A stretch of 64,000 bases of DNA from AP-15 sp963735445. GTDB taxonomy: Bacteria > Pseudomonadota > Alphaproteobacteria > ATCC43930 > CGMCC-115725. Positions 35,598-44,489 of the stretch are shown here, piece after piece. How positions within the stretch are numbered: position 1 is the first letter of the stretch; each line of letters begins with the position of its first letter. Below the pieces are notes generated by a model. That model was not told the DNA's origin and ran no database searches. It saw nothing but the letters and a program-made list of their open reading frames with translations. Position numbers and translations under genes: made by a program. Location: positions 62,001 to 126,000 of the forward strand of contig CAVTLC010000053.1 of assembly GCA_963735445.1 (NCBI GenBank), written 5' to 3'.

Positions 35598-35735
35598 ATG
35601 GTCGAGGAGGGCGTTTCTTCCGGCTTGCGGGTGCTCGATCTGGGCCAAGGGCGCCCTATTGCGCAATGCTGCGGGCGATGACCGGAGCAGACGTAGTCAA
35701 GGTCGAACCGTTGGAGGGCGACGGGGAATTGCGCG
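35598..35735 (+). pseudogene. N-terminal remnant of a CaiB/BaiF CoA-transferase
   Basis: An ATG opens 'SSGLRVLDLGQG', the classic start of family III CoA-transferases; then the frame shifts and 'APYCAMLRAMTGADVVKVEPLEGDGE' follows, matching the next 30 residues of the same family with about two codons missing at the junction. The sequence is cut off where the convergent putA gene ends. A full gene would have about 400 codons, so only the first tenth survives. Confidence 0.72.
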
Positions 35736-35736
35736 T

Positions 35737-38700
35737 TCAGGCGTCGTCCTGCAGTGACAGCAGGTTGGCGTTGCCGCCGGCGGCTGTGGTGTCGATCGAA
35801 ATCGTCCGCTCGGTCGCAAAGCGGTGGAGATAGCGAGGGCCGCCGGCTTTTGGGCCGGTGCCGGACAGGCCTTCGCCGCCAAACGGCTGCACCCCGACGA
35901 CGGCGCCGATCATGTTGCGGTTGACGTAAGCGTTGCCGATGCGCATCCGCTTTAGGATGTGGCGGACATTCGCGTCGATGCGGCTGTGGATGCCGAGGGT
36001 CAGCCCGTAGCCGGTCGCGACTTATCTCGTCGAGTGCGGCGTCGAGCCGGTCGGCCGGCCAGCGTACGACATGCAGGATCGGGCCGAACACCTCGCGGTC
36101 GAGCAAATGGGCGCCGGCGATCTCATAGGCGCGCGGCGCAAAAAAGGTGCCGTGCTCGGTGCCTGACGGCAGTCGGCATTGGTAGAGCAGCCGGCCTTCG
36201 CGCTCCATGCGCGCGGCGTGCTTTTCGAGCGCATCACGGGCATCGGCGTCGATGACCGGGCCGACATCGGTCGCGAGCAAGGCCGGGTCGCCGATCGCGA
36301 GCTCAGCCATAGCCCCCACCAGCATCTCGATCACCCGGTCGGCGATGTCGGCTTGGACATAAAGCAGCCGCGCCGAAGAGCAACGCTGGCCGGCGCTTTC
36401 AAAGGCGGAGGTCAACACGTCGGTGACGACCTGCTCGGGCAAGGCCGAGGAATCGACGATCATCGCGTTCTGCCCGCCGGTCTCGGCGATCAATGGCACC
36501 AACGGGCCGGGGCGCCCAGCCAATGACTGCGCAATCGCACGCGCGGTCTCGGTCGAGCCGGTAAACGCAACACCGGCGATCCTGGTGTCGGCGACGAGCG
36601 GCGCCCCGACCCTCTCCCCGGTGCCGGGCAGCAGATGCAACACGTCGCCCGGGAATGCCGGCCTCGTGCAATAAACGCACTGCGGCGGCGGCGATGAGCG
36701 CTGTCTGCTCGGCCGGCTTGGCGATGACCGCATTCCCCGCCGCGAGCGCGGCGGCGATCTGGCCGGTAAAGATCGCGAGCGGAAAATTCCACGGTGCTAT
36801 GCAGGCAAAGACGCCGCGGCCATGCAACGCCACTTCGTTGCGCTCGCCGGTCGGGCCCGGCATCGGTTCCGGTGCGGCAAAGTCGGCGCGGGCCCGCATC
36901 GCGTAATAACGCAGATAGTCGACCGCCTCGCGCAATTCGGCGACCGCCGCCGGTATCGTGCGACCGCCTTCGCGGATGACTCGCGCCAGCAAATCAGAGC
37001 CGTTTGCCTCGAAGAGATCAGCCGCGCGTTCGAGAATGGCGGCGCGCTCCTCGGCCGGGCGCCGGTCCCAGGCGGAAGCGGCGTCCGCGGCACGGTCGAG
37101 TGCTCGGTCGAGCTGCTCCGGCCCGGCCTCAATGACGGTGCCGATTTGCCGTCGCTGGTCGCTCGGGTCGAAGGCTGGTTTCGCCTCGCCGGGCTGCTCG
37201 ACGCCGCCGATGATCGGCGCGGCATGCCAGGGCTGGCGCATTGCCTGGACGAGGCCGTCGCGCAGGTCGATCAGCTCCCGGGGATCGGCGAGATCGATCC
37301 CGCGCGAATTCTTGCGCTCGGGCACGTAGAGATCACGGGGCAACGGAATGCGCGGATGCGGCTTCACCGGTAGCCGCGCCAGCTGCGCTATAGGGTCGGC
37401 GATAATGTTATCGATCGGCTGCTTGTCGTCGACGATGCGATTGACAAACGAGGTGTTGGCGCCGTTTTCGAGCAGCCGGCGCACCAGATAGGCGAGCAAT
37501 TCCTCATGGCTGCCGACCGGCGCATAGACCCGGCACGGCCGGTCGAAATGCTCCGGCCCGACGATCTCATCGTAAAGCGCTTCGCCCATCCCGTGCAGGC
37601 GCTGGAACTCCCAGTCGCGGCTGTCGCCGGCAAGCTCGAGGATCGCGGCGACGGTGTGGGCGTTGTGGGTCGCGAATTGCGGGTAAAACACGGCGCCGGC
37701 ATCGAGCAGCCGATGAGCGGCCGCGAGATAGGAGACATCGGTCGCAACCTTGCGGGTGTAGACCGGATAGCCATCGAGCCCGCGCTCTTGGCTTTTTTTG
37801 ATCTCGCTGTCCCAATAGGCGCCCTTAACCAGCCGCACCATCAGCCGGCGCCGCCCGCGGCGGGCGAGATCGGCGAGCCAATCGATCAACGGCAGTGCAC
37901 GTTTTTGATAGGCCTGGACCGCAAGCCCGAGCCCGTCCCAGCCAGCAAGCTCGGGCGCGAGCGCCAATGCCTCAATCAGATCGAGCGACAGATCGAGCCG
38001 GTCGGCCTCCTCGGCGTCGATCGTAAACCCGATGCCGGCCTCCCGCGCCTGCCTGGCGAGCGCCAGCAATCGCGGAGCCATCTCGGCCAGCACGCGCTCG
38101 CGCTGCGCCATCTCATAGCGCGGGTGCAATGCCGACAATTTGACCGATATTCCGGGCGCGGTTTCGACCGCGCGACCCGCCGAGGCCTGCCCAATCGCCG
38201 CGACTGCGTGCTCGTAGGCGGCGAAATAGCGCGTCGCATCGGCAGCGGTATGCGCCGCTTCGCCCAGCATGTCGTAGGAGTGACGGTAGCCTTCGCGTTC
38301 GGGGGCGCGGGCGCGGTCGAGCGCTTCCTCGATGGTTCGCCCCATGACAAACTGGCGGGCGAGGATGCGCATTGCCGCGGTCACCGCCTGGCGCACGACC
38401 GGTTCACCCGAGCGCAGCGCAAAGCGCTGCAGCGCCGCCCGCAAATCGCGGGCCGGCTCGGCGCGCAACAACCGCCCGGTCAGCATCAATGCCCAGGTCG
38501 ACGCGTTGACAAAGATCGAGTCGGAATGGCCGAGATGGCGGGCCCAATCGGCCTCGCCGAGCTTGTCGCGGATCAGCCGATCGACGGTCTCTGCGTCCGG
38601 AATGCGCAGCAACGCCTCGGCGAGGCAGAGCAATGCCACGCCCTCCTGCGAAGACAGCGCGTATTCGTGCAGAAAGGCGTCGATGCCACCCTTGCCGTGG

Positions 38701-38888
38701 CGCTCGCGGCGCACCGCCCCGACCAACCGGCGAGCCCTTTCGGCGATTCGGTCGCGCGCGTCGGGCGCGATGTCGGCTGCAGCCAGGATCTCGGCGTCGG
38801 CCGCAGTCTCGTCGAGCCGGGCATGGCCGCGGATTGCGGCGCGCAGCGGCGCGGCCGGCGATGGCGGGGCGGAAAAGACGAGATCCAT
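35737..38888 (-). CDS. putA: Bifunctional proline dehydrogenase / P5C dehydrogenase PutA, two one-base insertions
   Basis: Corrected length about 1049 residues. The proline dehydrogenase barrel carries 'VRLVKGAYWDSEIKKSQERG' and 'QFATHNAHTVAA'; the aldehyde dehydrogenase half carries 'FACIAPWNFPLAIFTGQIAAAL', 'LIAETGGQNAMIVDSSA', the catalytic Cys in 'SAGQRCSSARLLY', and 'GVQPFGGEGLSGTGPKAGG'. It oxidises proline to glutamate in two steps with substrate channelling. The N-terminus has no ribbon-helix-helix DNA-binding domain, so unlike E. coli PutA it should not be a repressor. Extra bases at 36648-36650 (in a CCC run) and 36022-36023 split the gene into three frames; removing each restores the family sequence. 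I start at MDLVFSAP. Confidence 0.88.
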
Positions 38889-39004
38889 GGCGGGGCCTTT
38901 CGCGAGCGCCGCGTCATTGCCACCCGAGAAGGCGAATCCCTCGTTGCCGGCGCGTTGCGTAGCCAAATGTGGTGCGCCGCCAATGCCCGCGGCAGATCTT
39001 GGCG

Positions 39005-39313
39005 TCAGGCCTCGAAGCGCAGGATCTCGACGCAAGGCGGCTTGGTCAGGATTTCGCTGAAATCGCGCATCCAATTGCTGGTTTCTTCGCTCGACCCGAC
39101 CCCGCGGTTGCGAAATTGTTCGAGCTGATCGAGCCCCTTCAGCTCGACCTCGAATTGCAGGGCGGTGTGGTCGCCGTGGCCGCGCGTCAACGGCACCAGC
39201 ATGCGGGCGTCGAGGCCGTTGTTCCGCGCCGCCTCGACTTCGCGACGGATGAATTCGATCGCACGCTGACGGTTGACCGGCAGCACGTCGTAGCAGAATC
39301 GAGCGAGATACAT
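39005..39313 (-). CDS. Small conserved protein, NIPSNAP/ABM-like
   Basis: A 102-residue protein beginning 'MYLARFCYDVLPVNRQRAIEFIRREVEAARNNG' and ending 'ILTKPPCVEILRFEA'. The strand-helix-strand pattern and the opening 'Y-x-x-x-F-x-Y-x-V-x-P' resemble ferredoxin-like-fold NIPSNAP or ABM proteins, but the match is only at the level of pattern. It lies 116 bases upstream of putA on the same strand, so it may be read with it. AGGAGAGAC precedes the ATG. Confidence 0.55.
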   Translation of the reverse strand: MYLARFCYDVLPVNRQRAIEFIRREVEAARNNGLDARMLVPLTRGHGDHTALQFEVELKGLDQLEQFRNRGVGSSEETSNWMRDFSEILTKPPCVEILRFEA

Positions 39314-39529
39314 GTGTCTCTCCTTATGACAAGGTCAGTCCGGTAGCCGGCGACGATGGAAGTGGCGCCGGGCGGCTCCTTCTGGGTCAACGCGAAGGAT
39401 CGCCGGTCGATGCCCCGACCCGGGTAAAAACAGTGCCTCTCGGCGGCGGAAGCCGAGGCCCGGGGCCTTGCACAGCACGCGGCAAATCCGCATACAGTGC
39501 GGCGGCCGGTTTGGTCAGGGGCGGGGGAA

Positions 39530-40015
39530 ATGATGTTGCGATATCGGCGATTTCTAACGGTAGGTCTGGTCATTTCGGCGCTGACATTGTCAGCGGCTGC
39601 GAGCGCGCAAGCCCCTTCAGCGGCACCCCCCGCCGCGACCACGACGGCCCCGACCGTCCCCGCGGCGCCTACTTCGCCGACAGCTGCGGCAAAATCGGAG
39701 CTGCCGCACTTTCTCGTTTATTTCAATGAGTTCAGCGCCTATATGTCGCCGCGCTCGAAGCAAATTGTGGCGCAGGCAGCCAAGGAAGCCAAAGCTTCCG
39801 GCGCCAAGTCGATCACGGTGCAGGCGAGAGCGAGCGCCACCGGCACGGTGCAGACCAACAAATATTTGGCGATGACGCGGGCGTCGATCGTTGCCGACGA
39901 ACTCGAGGCCGACGGCGTTCCGGCAGCGATGGTGCAACAGGATCCGATCGGGCAGACCGGCTCGAGCGACCCCTCGGTCTTTAACCGGAGGGTCGACATC
40001 ATCCTGCACCGCTGA
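39530..40015 (+). CDS. Small OmpA-domain periplasmic protein
   Basis: A 161-residue exported protein: signal peptide 'RFLTVGLVISALTLSAAASAQA', an Ala/Pro/Thr-rich linker at about 28-58, then a single OmpA-type domain ('FLVYFNEFSAYMSPRSKQIVAQAAKEAKASG' through 'NKYLAMTRASIVADELEADGVPAAMV' to 'NRRVDIIL'). OmpA domains bind peptidoglycan; the standard Asp and Arg of that site are represented by the R-A-S-I-V and NRRVD segments. Two consecutive ATGs start it, following GGGGGAAAT. No other envelope gene is adjacent. Confidence 0.74.
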   Translation: MMLRYRRFLTVGLVISALTLSAAASAQAPSAAPPAATTTAPTVPAAPTSPTAAAKSELPHFLVYFNEFSAYMSPRSKQIVAQAAKEAKASGAKSITVQARASATGTVQTNKYLAMTRASIVADELEADGVPAAMVQQDPIGQTGSSDPSVFNRRVDIILHR

Positions 40016-40303
40016 TCGCCGGCATGCGTTGGCAGCAGAGTCGTTGGTTGTCACCTACGAGCTGAGCCCGCGCAGCCGCGCCATCACTGAGGAAGAGCTG
40101 GGCGAGGCCTGAGCATTTGGGCAGCTCACCGCTGCGCGGTATCCACCGTAAAGCCGGCTGCGTTCATGCGCGGCTCCGCCGCTGTCGCCGGCCCACCGTG
40201 CCCTCGGCACTCGCCCCGCACAACGCGAACCGTGTACCCCACGCAGCAAAAATGCCGAAGCAGAGCCGGTCTGGTCCCCGGAAAGTCCCCGAGTCAAATC
40301 GCC

Positions 40304-40338
40304 GTCAAAAGAAAATGGCCGGAACCTTAGTTCCGGCC
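40304..40338 (-). terminator. Intrinsic terminator of the candidate small RNA
   Basis: On the minus strand GGCCGGAAC-TAAG-GTTCCGGCC, a 9-bp perfect stem with four-base loop, runs straight into ATTTTCTTTT. This is the only hairpin of the array followed by a T-tract. It would also end any transcript from the LysR gene. Confidence 0.75.
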
Positions 40339-40463
40339 AAGTTTGAACAGGGAGGCTTCACGTCTGGGAGACGTAAGGGTCCGAAGACCCTCTTCCCGAG
40401 CAGAACTCGGGAACCGCTATTCACGGTAACGACCGTGAAAAACCTTTTGCGATGAGCCATCGC
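40317..40463 (-). ncRNA. Candidate structured small RNA: five hairpins and an intrinsic terminator
   Basis: Six consecutive perfect hairpins lie in 147 bases: 40449-40463 (6-bp stem), 40420-40439 (8 bp), 40393-40413 (8 bp), 40376-40391 (6 bp), 40360-40374 (6 bp) and 40317-40338 (9 bp). On the minus strand the fourth carries a UUCG loop closed by C-G, the very stable form, and the last is followed by ATTTTCTTTT, an intrinsic terminator, so the RNA should run right to left. Between the fifth stem and the terminator stands a single-stranded GCCTCCCTGTTCAAACTTGG, like the CCUCCC-containing ribosome-site-mimicking linker of alphaproteobacterial suhB/MmgR (alpha-r8) RNAs as I recall them; those are shorter, about 80 bases with two hairpins. 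A TTGACA at 40576-40571 could be a -35 box. It could also be the LysR gene's 3' end. Confidence 0.6.
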
Positions 40464-40585
40464 GTACTCGGAAGATGCCTATTTTCGAGCACGACTACCA
40501 CCGGGAATTTCGTCTGGCACGTCTGCAAAAACCGCAATCCTCTGAAAAACCGAGAATCCTTTTCGGCGAATGTCAATTTTACTCG

Positions 40586-41479
40586 TCAGCTGACCCGACT
40601 CTCGGCGACCTTACGCAGCAAAAAATCGCGGAAAACGCTGATTCGCTTAGAGGCGCGCAATTCCTCGGGGTACACGAAATACGCCTCGATAGGCGGCCCG
40701 GTCAGTTCCGGCAGTACCCGAATGAGATCGGTGTGCTCGACAGCGATGAAGTCCGACAGCGCTGCGACGCCCAGTCCGCTCAGCACCGCGCGCAACATTG
40801 CGTAGAAATTGTTGACAGCTAATATCGGTTTGCGCTCTTGCCCGGGCTTCGCCCCAGCGTCAAGCAACCAATTGACGTTTTGCACCGGCGGCCGCGAATC
40901 CTCGCCGTAGACGATCAGGCGGTGCTTGTCGAGATCCTCCGCCTGCTGCGGCATCCCGTGTTTTTTGATGTAATCGGGGGCGGCATACACGTGAGTTGGG
41001 ACGCTCAAGAGATGCCGCTGGATCAGATCGGGTTGACGCGGCGGCGACATGCGAATCGCCACGTCGGCCTCGCGCATGGACAAATCGAGCTCGGTATCTT
41101 CGATCACCATCGTGACTTGGATGTCCGGATAGAGATCGAGAAAGTCGCGGATCCGCGGCGTCAGCCAGGTCGAACCGAAAGCCACCGTGGTCGTGATCTT
41201 CAGCGGTCCCTTGGGCCGGTCCTTCGATTCGGAGATCAAACCCTCGGCCATCGACAGCTTGGCGAAGACCTCGCGCGCAGTACGGAACAACAGCTCGCCC
41301 TGCTCGGTAAGGATCAGGCCGCGAGCGTGGCGGTGAAACAGCGGAACGCTGAGGCTTTCCTCCAACGCGCTGATCTGGCGGCTAACCGCGGACTGGCTAA
41401 GGTTCAGCGACTCGCCTGCATGGGTAAAGCTGCCCGCCTCCGCGACAGCATGAAACACCCGTAATTTGTCCCAATCCAT
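40586..41479 (-). CDS. LysR-family transcriptional regulator
   Basis: A 297-residue regulator. The winged helix is at residues 1-60 ('MDWDKLRVFHAVAEAGSFTHAGESLNLSQSAVSRQISALEE'), and the effector domain follows with 'GPLKITTTVAFGSTWLTPRIRDFLDLYPDIQV' and 'RADVAIRM'-like 'EADVAIRMSPP'. The chosen ATG follows AGTAGGG. It begins 41 bases after the trxB stop on the same strand, a linkage found in many alphaproteobacteria, so it is probably read with trxB and may control redox genes; the effector is unknown. Confidence 0.85.
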   Translation of the reverse strand: MDWDKLRVFHAVAEAGSFTHAGESLNLSQSAVSRQISALEESLSVPLFHRHARGLILTEQGELLFRTAREVFAKLSMAEGLISESKDRPKGPLKITTTVAFGSTWLTPRIRDFLDLYPDIQVTMVIEDTELDLSMREADVAIRMSPPRQPDLIQRHLLSVPTHVYAAPDYIKKHGMPQQAEDLDKHRLIVYGEDSRPPVQNVNWLLDAGAKPGQERKPILAVNNFYAMLRAVLSGLGVAALSDFIAVEHTDLIRVLPELTGPPIEAYFVYPEELRASKRISVFRDFLLRKVAESRVS

Positions 41480-41520
41480 CCCTACTCCCCAAACGGCCGG
41501 GTCGGAGCAACGAGCGCCCG

Positions 41521-42492
41521 CTACTCGGCCGCGCGCATTGTCTCGGCCTCCTCCTTCGCCGCGAGAAATTTTTCGGCTTCGAGCGCCGCCATGCAACCCA
41601 TTCCGGCGGCCGTCACCGCTTGACGAAAGACTTTGTCCCTGACATCGCCCGCGGCAAACACCCCCGGGATGCTGGTCTCGGTCGAATCGGGCCGGGTGAT
41701 GATATAGCCCTCGGCATCGAGCCGAACCTGCCCTGCGACAAGAGCGGTTACCGGCGTGTGGCCGATCGCGACAAAAACGCCGTCGCAAGGATGCACAAAC
41801 AAACGCCCGGTTGGCACATCCCGCAGACGCACCCCGGTCACCCGTGGCGGCTCCGGTTCGCCGAGTATTTCGTCGACGACAGCGTCCCAAATGACGTCGA
41901 TTTTCGGGTTGCGGAACAGTCGATCCTGCAGGATTTTTTCCGCCCGCAGCGCATTGCGGCGATGAACCAGCGTCACTTGGCGCGCGTGATTGGTTAAATA
42001 GAGCGCCTCTTCGACGGCCGTATTGCCACCGCCGACGACGACGACATCCTTACCGCGAAAAAAGAAACCATCGCAGGTGGCGCAGGCCGAAACGCCAAAA
42101 CCGCGAAAGATCTCCTCGGTCGGCAAGCCGAGCCAACGCGCCTGCGCCCCGGTCGCAATGATCACGGTGTCGCCGACATAGACATCGCCCGAATCGCCGG
42201 TCGCGACAAACGGCCTCCGTCCCAGATCGAGCGTCTCGACGAGGTCGAGGATAACCCGCGTGCCGACATGCTCGGCTTGCCGCTGCATCTGCTCCATCAG
42301 CCATGGGCCCTGGATGACCTCGGCAAAGCCTGGGTAATTTTCGACATCGGTTGTGATCGTCAGCTGCCCGCCCGGCTGCAACCCGGTGACGAGCAGCGGT
42401 TCGAGGTTGGCGCGCGCCGCATAGATCGCCGCGGTATACCCGGCCGGACCGGCGCCTATGATCAAGACTTTGCTGTGGTAACGTTCGGACAT
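41521..42492 (-). CDS. trxB: Thioredoxin-disulfide reductase
   Basis: A 323-residue NADPH flavoprotein that reduces thioredoxin. The FAD site is 'VLIIGAGPAGYTAAIYAAR' at 9-27, the redox disulfide Cys137-Ala-Thr-Cys140 lies in 'GVSACATCDGFFF', the NADPH site is 'VVVVGGGNTAVEEALYL', and the terminal 'GVFAAGDVRDKVFRQAVTAAGMGCMAA' closes the FAD domain. Length and motifs are fully typical. First gene of a trxB-lysR unit, and downstream of the unknown 641-residue gene, separated by 71 bases. Confidence 0.93.
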   Translation of the reverse strand: MSERYHSKVLIIGAGPAGYTAAIYAARANLEPLLVTGLQPGGQLTITTDVENYPGFAEVIQGPWLMEQMQRQAEHVGTRVILDLVETLDLGRRPFVATGDSGDVYVGDTVIIATGAQARWLGLPTEEIFRGFGVSACATCDGFFFRGKDVVVVGGGNTAVEEALYLTNHARQVTLVHRRNALRAEKILQDRLFRNPKIDVIWDAVVDEILGEPEPPRVTGVRLRDVPTGRLFVHPCDGVFVAIGHTPVTALVAGQVRLDAEGYIITRPDSTETSIPGVFAAGDVRDKVFRQAVTAAGMGCMAALEAEKFLAAKEEAETMRAAE

Positions 42493-42563
42493 CGGCGGCT
42501 CCCGTCAGTTCGACGCTTACTACATTATTTCACCGTGCAGCAACTTTAAGGCGTCGACGACCG

Positions 42564-44489
42564 CTAAAACCCGAACATGTGATCAAGACTGAAGGCGCCG
42601 TCAGCCCCCAGCAGCCCGTGATAGCCAAAAAGCCGGCAGGTCGTATCGCGGATGACCACGTACGCTTTGCTCCCGGCCAGGGCCCGCGTCCCGCTGTCAA
42701 ACAGTGAGTGATATCGCCATAGCCGGGAGCCCGAACACGGGATCGCCAAGTTCCGGCGTCCCACCTCAGTCCCGTTGCCGTCACACAGAATGATGTCAGT
42801 AGCACTGTATGGCCGCCACCGGCGCGAGACCGGATAGATCAGGTGGCACAAAGTGTCGTAGCCGCCCCCGCCGAGGCGCAAAAACAGTCGTGTCGACAGC
42901 CCCGGCGGCCGGCCGCTGTAGGATTGCGGTTCGTCGCGATACGTCAAAATCGTATTAAAGACGTGCGCGCCAAAGCTGGTCTCGGCGGCATGGTCGAAGT
43001 CGCGGTGGCGATATCTGAAAATCGCGTGCAGCCAACCATCGGCTTTGTCGCCCGCGGCAAAGTCATAGACCAGTTCGACATGGCCATAGCCATCGCCCAG
43101 AGCTTTGATCCCCGGGGCGTGATCGAGATCGAGCGCGGTCGCGTGGTCGCGCGGCAACCGCCCGAACGGGTAGCGCAGAACCTCGTTCCCTTCGGGGTCG
43201 TATACGATAGCGGCGATCGGCAACTCGCGCTGACGGATCGCCATTGGCGTCGGCAGCACCTCGGTCCGCCACTGCTTTCGCGGCAATATCGGAGCCGGCA
43301 GCAGATATCCTTTGCCGAGCAAGTTCGTTAGCCGTGGCAGCTCCGGATCGGGTTCGAGATCGTCACGCTCGACGTTGACATGGGCAATCCGGCGGCGGTT
43401 TTGTCCGACGATCTCGTAACGCGGCCGCACCATGTGTTTACCGGCGCGCAGCTCGAACTGAGCCGGCCAAACCACATCCGGAAGAAGATCGCCGACATTC
43501 ACGGCGCGGGTGGCGAAGGGCGGGATCGGCTCGATCAGCGGTGCGACGCTGTCATTGCCCATTCGGTTGATCCCAATGGCCCCCGCCGGAATCGGAACCG
43601 GATGACTGTTCTGGATCCACAGGACAACCTGCTCGCCAGGGGCCGGCGCCGGCAGGCCGGCATAGCGGTCGGCCGGCCAGGCATTGGCGTCATGGGTTGC
43701 CGACAGCGACAGGTCGCCACCGGCGGCGCCGCCATTGTCCCCGCCAAAAGTGTCGAGCGCGTATTTGACGACATCGTGACCGGCAGCACCGACGATGTGC
43801 AAGAACAGCTGGCCAACGAATTCGGGCAGGCCAAAGCGCGCTCGGATTTCGCGGCTGTCGAGCACAATGCTGCCGGCTGCCGGCCCGCAGCTTTCGCACC
43901 ATTCGGCGAGTATTTCGCCGGTCTCGCCGAATAAAGTCAGCCAGCAGGTGACGGCTTGGCTGCCGTAACCCGACCAATAATTGGCCGTTGCCAGTCGGGT
44001 ATGCAGGCGCTCGCTATCGCGAAAAAACGCGAAATTGGTCGCGAAGTTGAGCGGGTCGAGATAGCTGCGGCAATTGGTGAGCCGAGCGGCGGGGATCCGC
44101 ATCGCGTCGAGGCTGAAAATTTGCGCGCCCTCGGGAAGAAACGGCTGAAGCTGAGCCGTCAACCTTTCCGCGTCAAAAGCCGCAACAAATATCGAGCGCG
44201 CGTTTGAATCGGCAAGTTCACTAATCGGCGCGGCGGAGCGCCCGAGAACGCGACTTCCCAATCGCTCGATGCGCTGGACGAAGATTCCGGCAATCTCGAT
44301 GCCGCCAAGCCCAAACAGCTCGTCAAAGGGCTCGACCGCGCCGCTCGGATCGCAAATCGCGACCGGAGAATTGTCGGCCAAGGCCCGGAGCAGCTCTTGC
44401 GCAGGCCACGTCGCACTCGGATGGGTCAGCGCCTTGTAGAGGGTATTCCCGCCGGTGGCGTTATTAAAGGTCTCGATCCGCAGAACCAT
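42564..44489 (-). CDS. Large conserved protein of unknown function (641 residues)
   Basis: I do not recognise this family. It has no signal peptide or membrane helix that I can see; it is rich in aromatic residues and short beta-type stretches, for example 'YWSGYGSQAVTCWLTLFGETGEILAEW' and 'FRYRHRDFDHAAETSFGAHVFNTILTYRD', which suggests beta-sandwich or propeller structure. 'CDPSGAVEPFDELFGL' near residue 46 and paired cysteines in 'EWCESCGPAAG' may be structural. The ATG lies 26 bases inside the end of the double-PAP2 gene, so the two are translated in tandem, and its role may concern the same lipid or envelope process. Confidence 0.6.
   Translation of the reverse strand: MVLRIETFNNATGGNTLYKALTHPSATWPAQELLRALADNSPVAICDPSGAVEPFDELFGLGGIEIAGIFVQRIERLGSRVLGRSAAPISELADSNARSIFVAAFDAERLTAQLQPFLPEGAQIFSLDAMRIPAARLTNCRSYLDPLNFATNFAFFRDSERLHTRLATANYWSGYGSQAVTCWLTLFGETGEILAEWCESCGPAAGSIVLDSREIRARFGLPEFVGQLFLHIVGAAGHDVVKYALDTFGGDNGGAAGGDLSLSATHDANAWPADRYAGLPAPAPGEQVVLWIQNSHPVPIPAGAIGINRMGNDSVAPLIEPIPPFATRAVNVGDLLPDVVWPAQFELRAGKHMVRPRYEIVGQNRRRIAHVNVERDDLEPDPELPRLTNLLGKGYLLPAPILPRKQWRTEVLPTPMAIRQRELPIAAIVYDPEGNEVLRYPFGRLPRDHATALDLDHAPGIKALGDGYGHVELVYDFAAGDKADGWLHAIFRYRHRDFDHAAETSFGAHVFNTILTYRDEPQSYSGRPPGLSTRLFLRLGGGGYDTLCHLIYPVSRRWRPYSATDIILCDGNGTEVGRRNLAIPCSGSRLWRYHSLFDSGTRALAGSKAYVVIRDTTCRLFGYHGLLGADGAFSLDHMFGF

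Noticed and set aside
37506..39128. A 540-codon open frame on the plus strand opposite putA
   Set aside because: Composition is Arg/Gly/Ala-rich and motif-free, as expected of the antisense of a GC-rich gene; putA is well supported on the other strand.
40016..40112. Possible peptide fragment on the plus strand after the OmpA-type gene (ending ITEEELGEA)
   Set aside because: Too short, with no start, ribosome site or recognisable family.
40304..40463. CRISPR array or integron attC sites as an explanation of the hairpin cluster
   Set aside because: The stems all differ in sequence, there are no repeated spacers or direct repeats, and there are no cas or integrase genes nearby.
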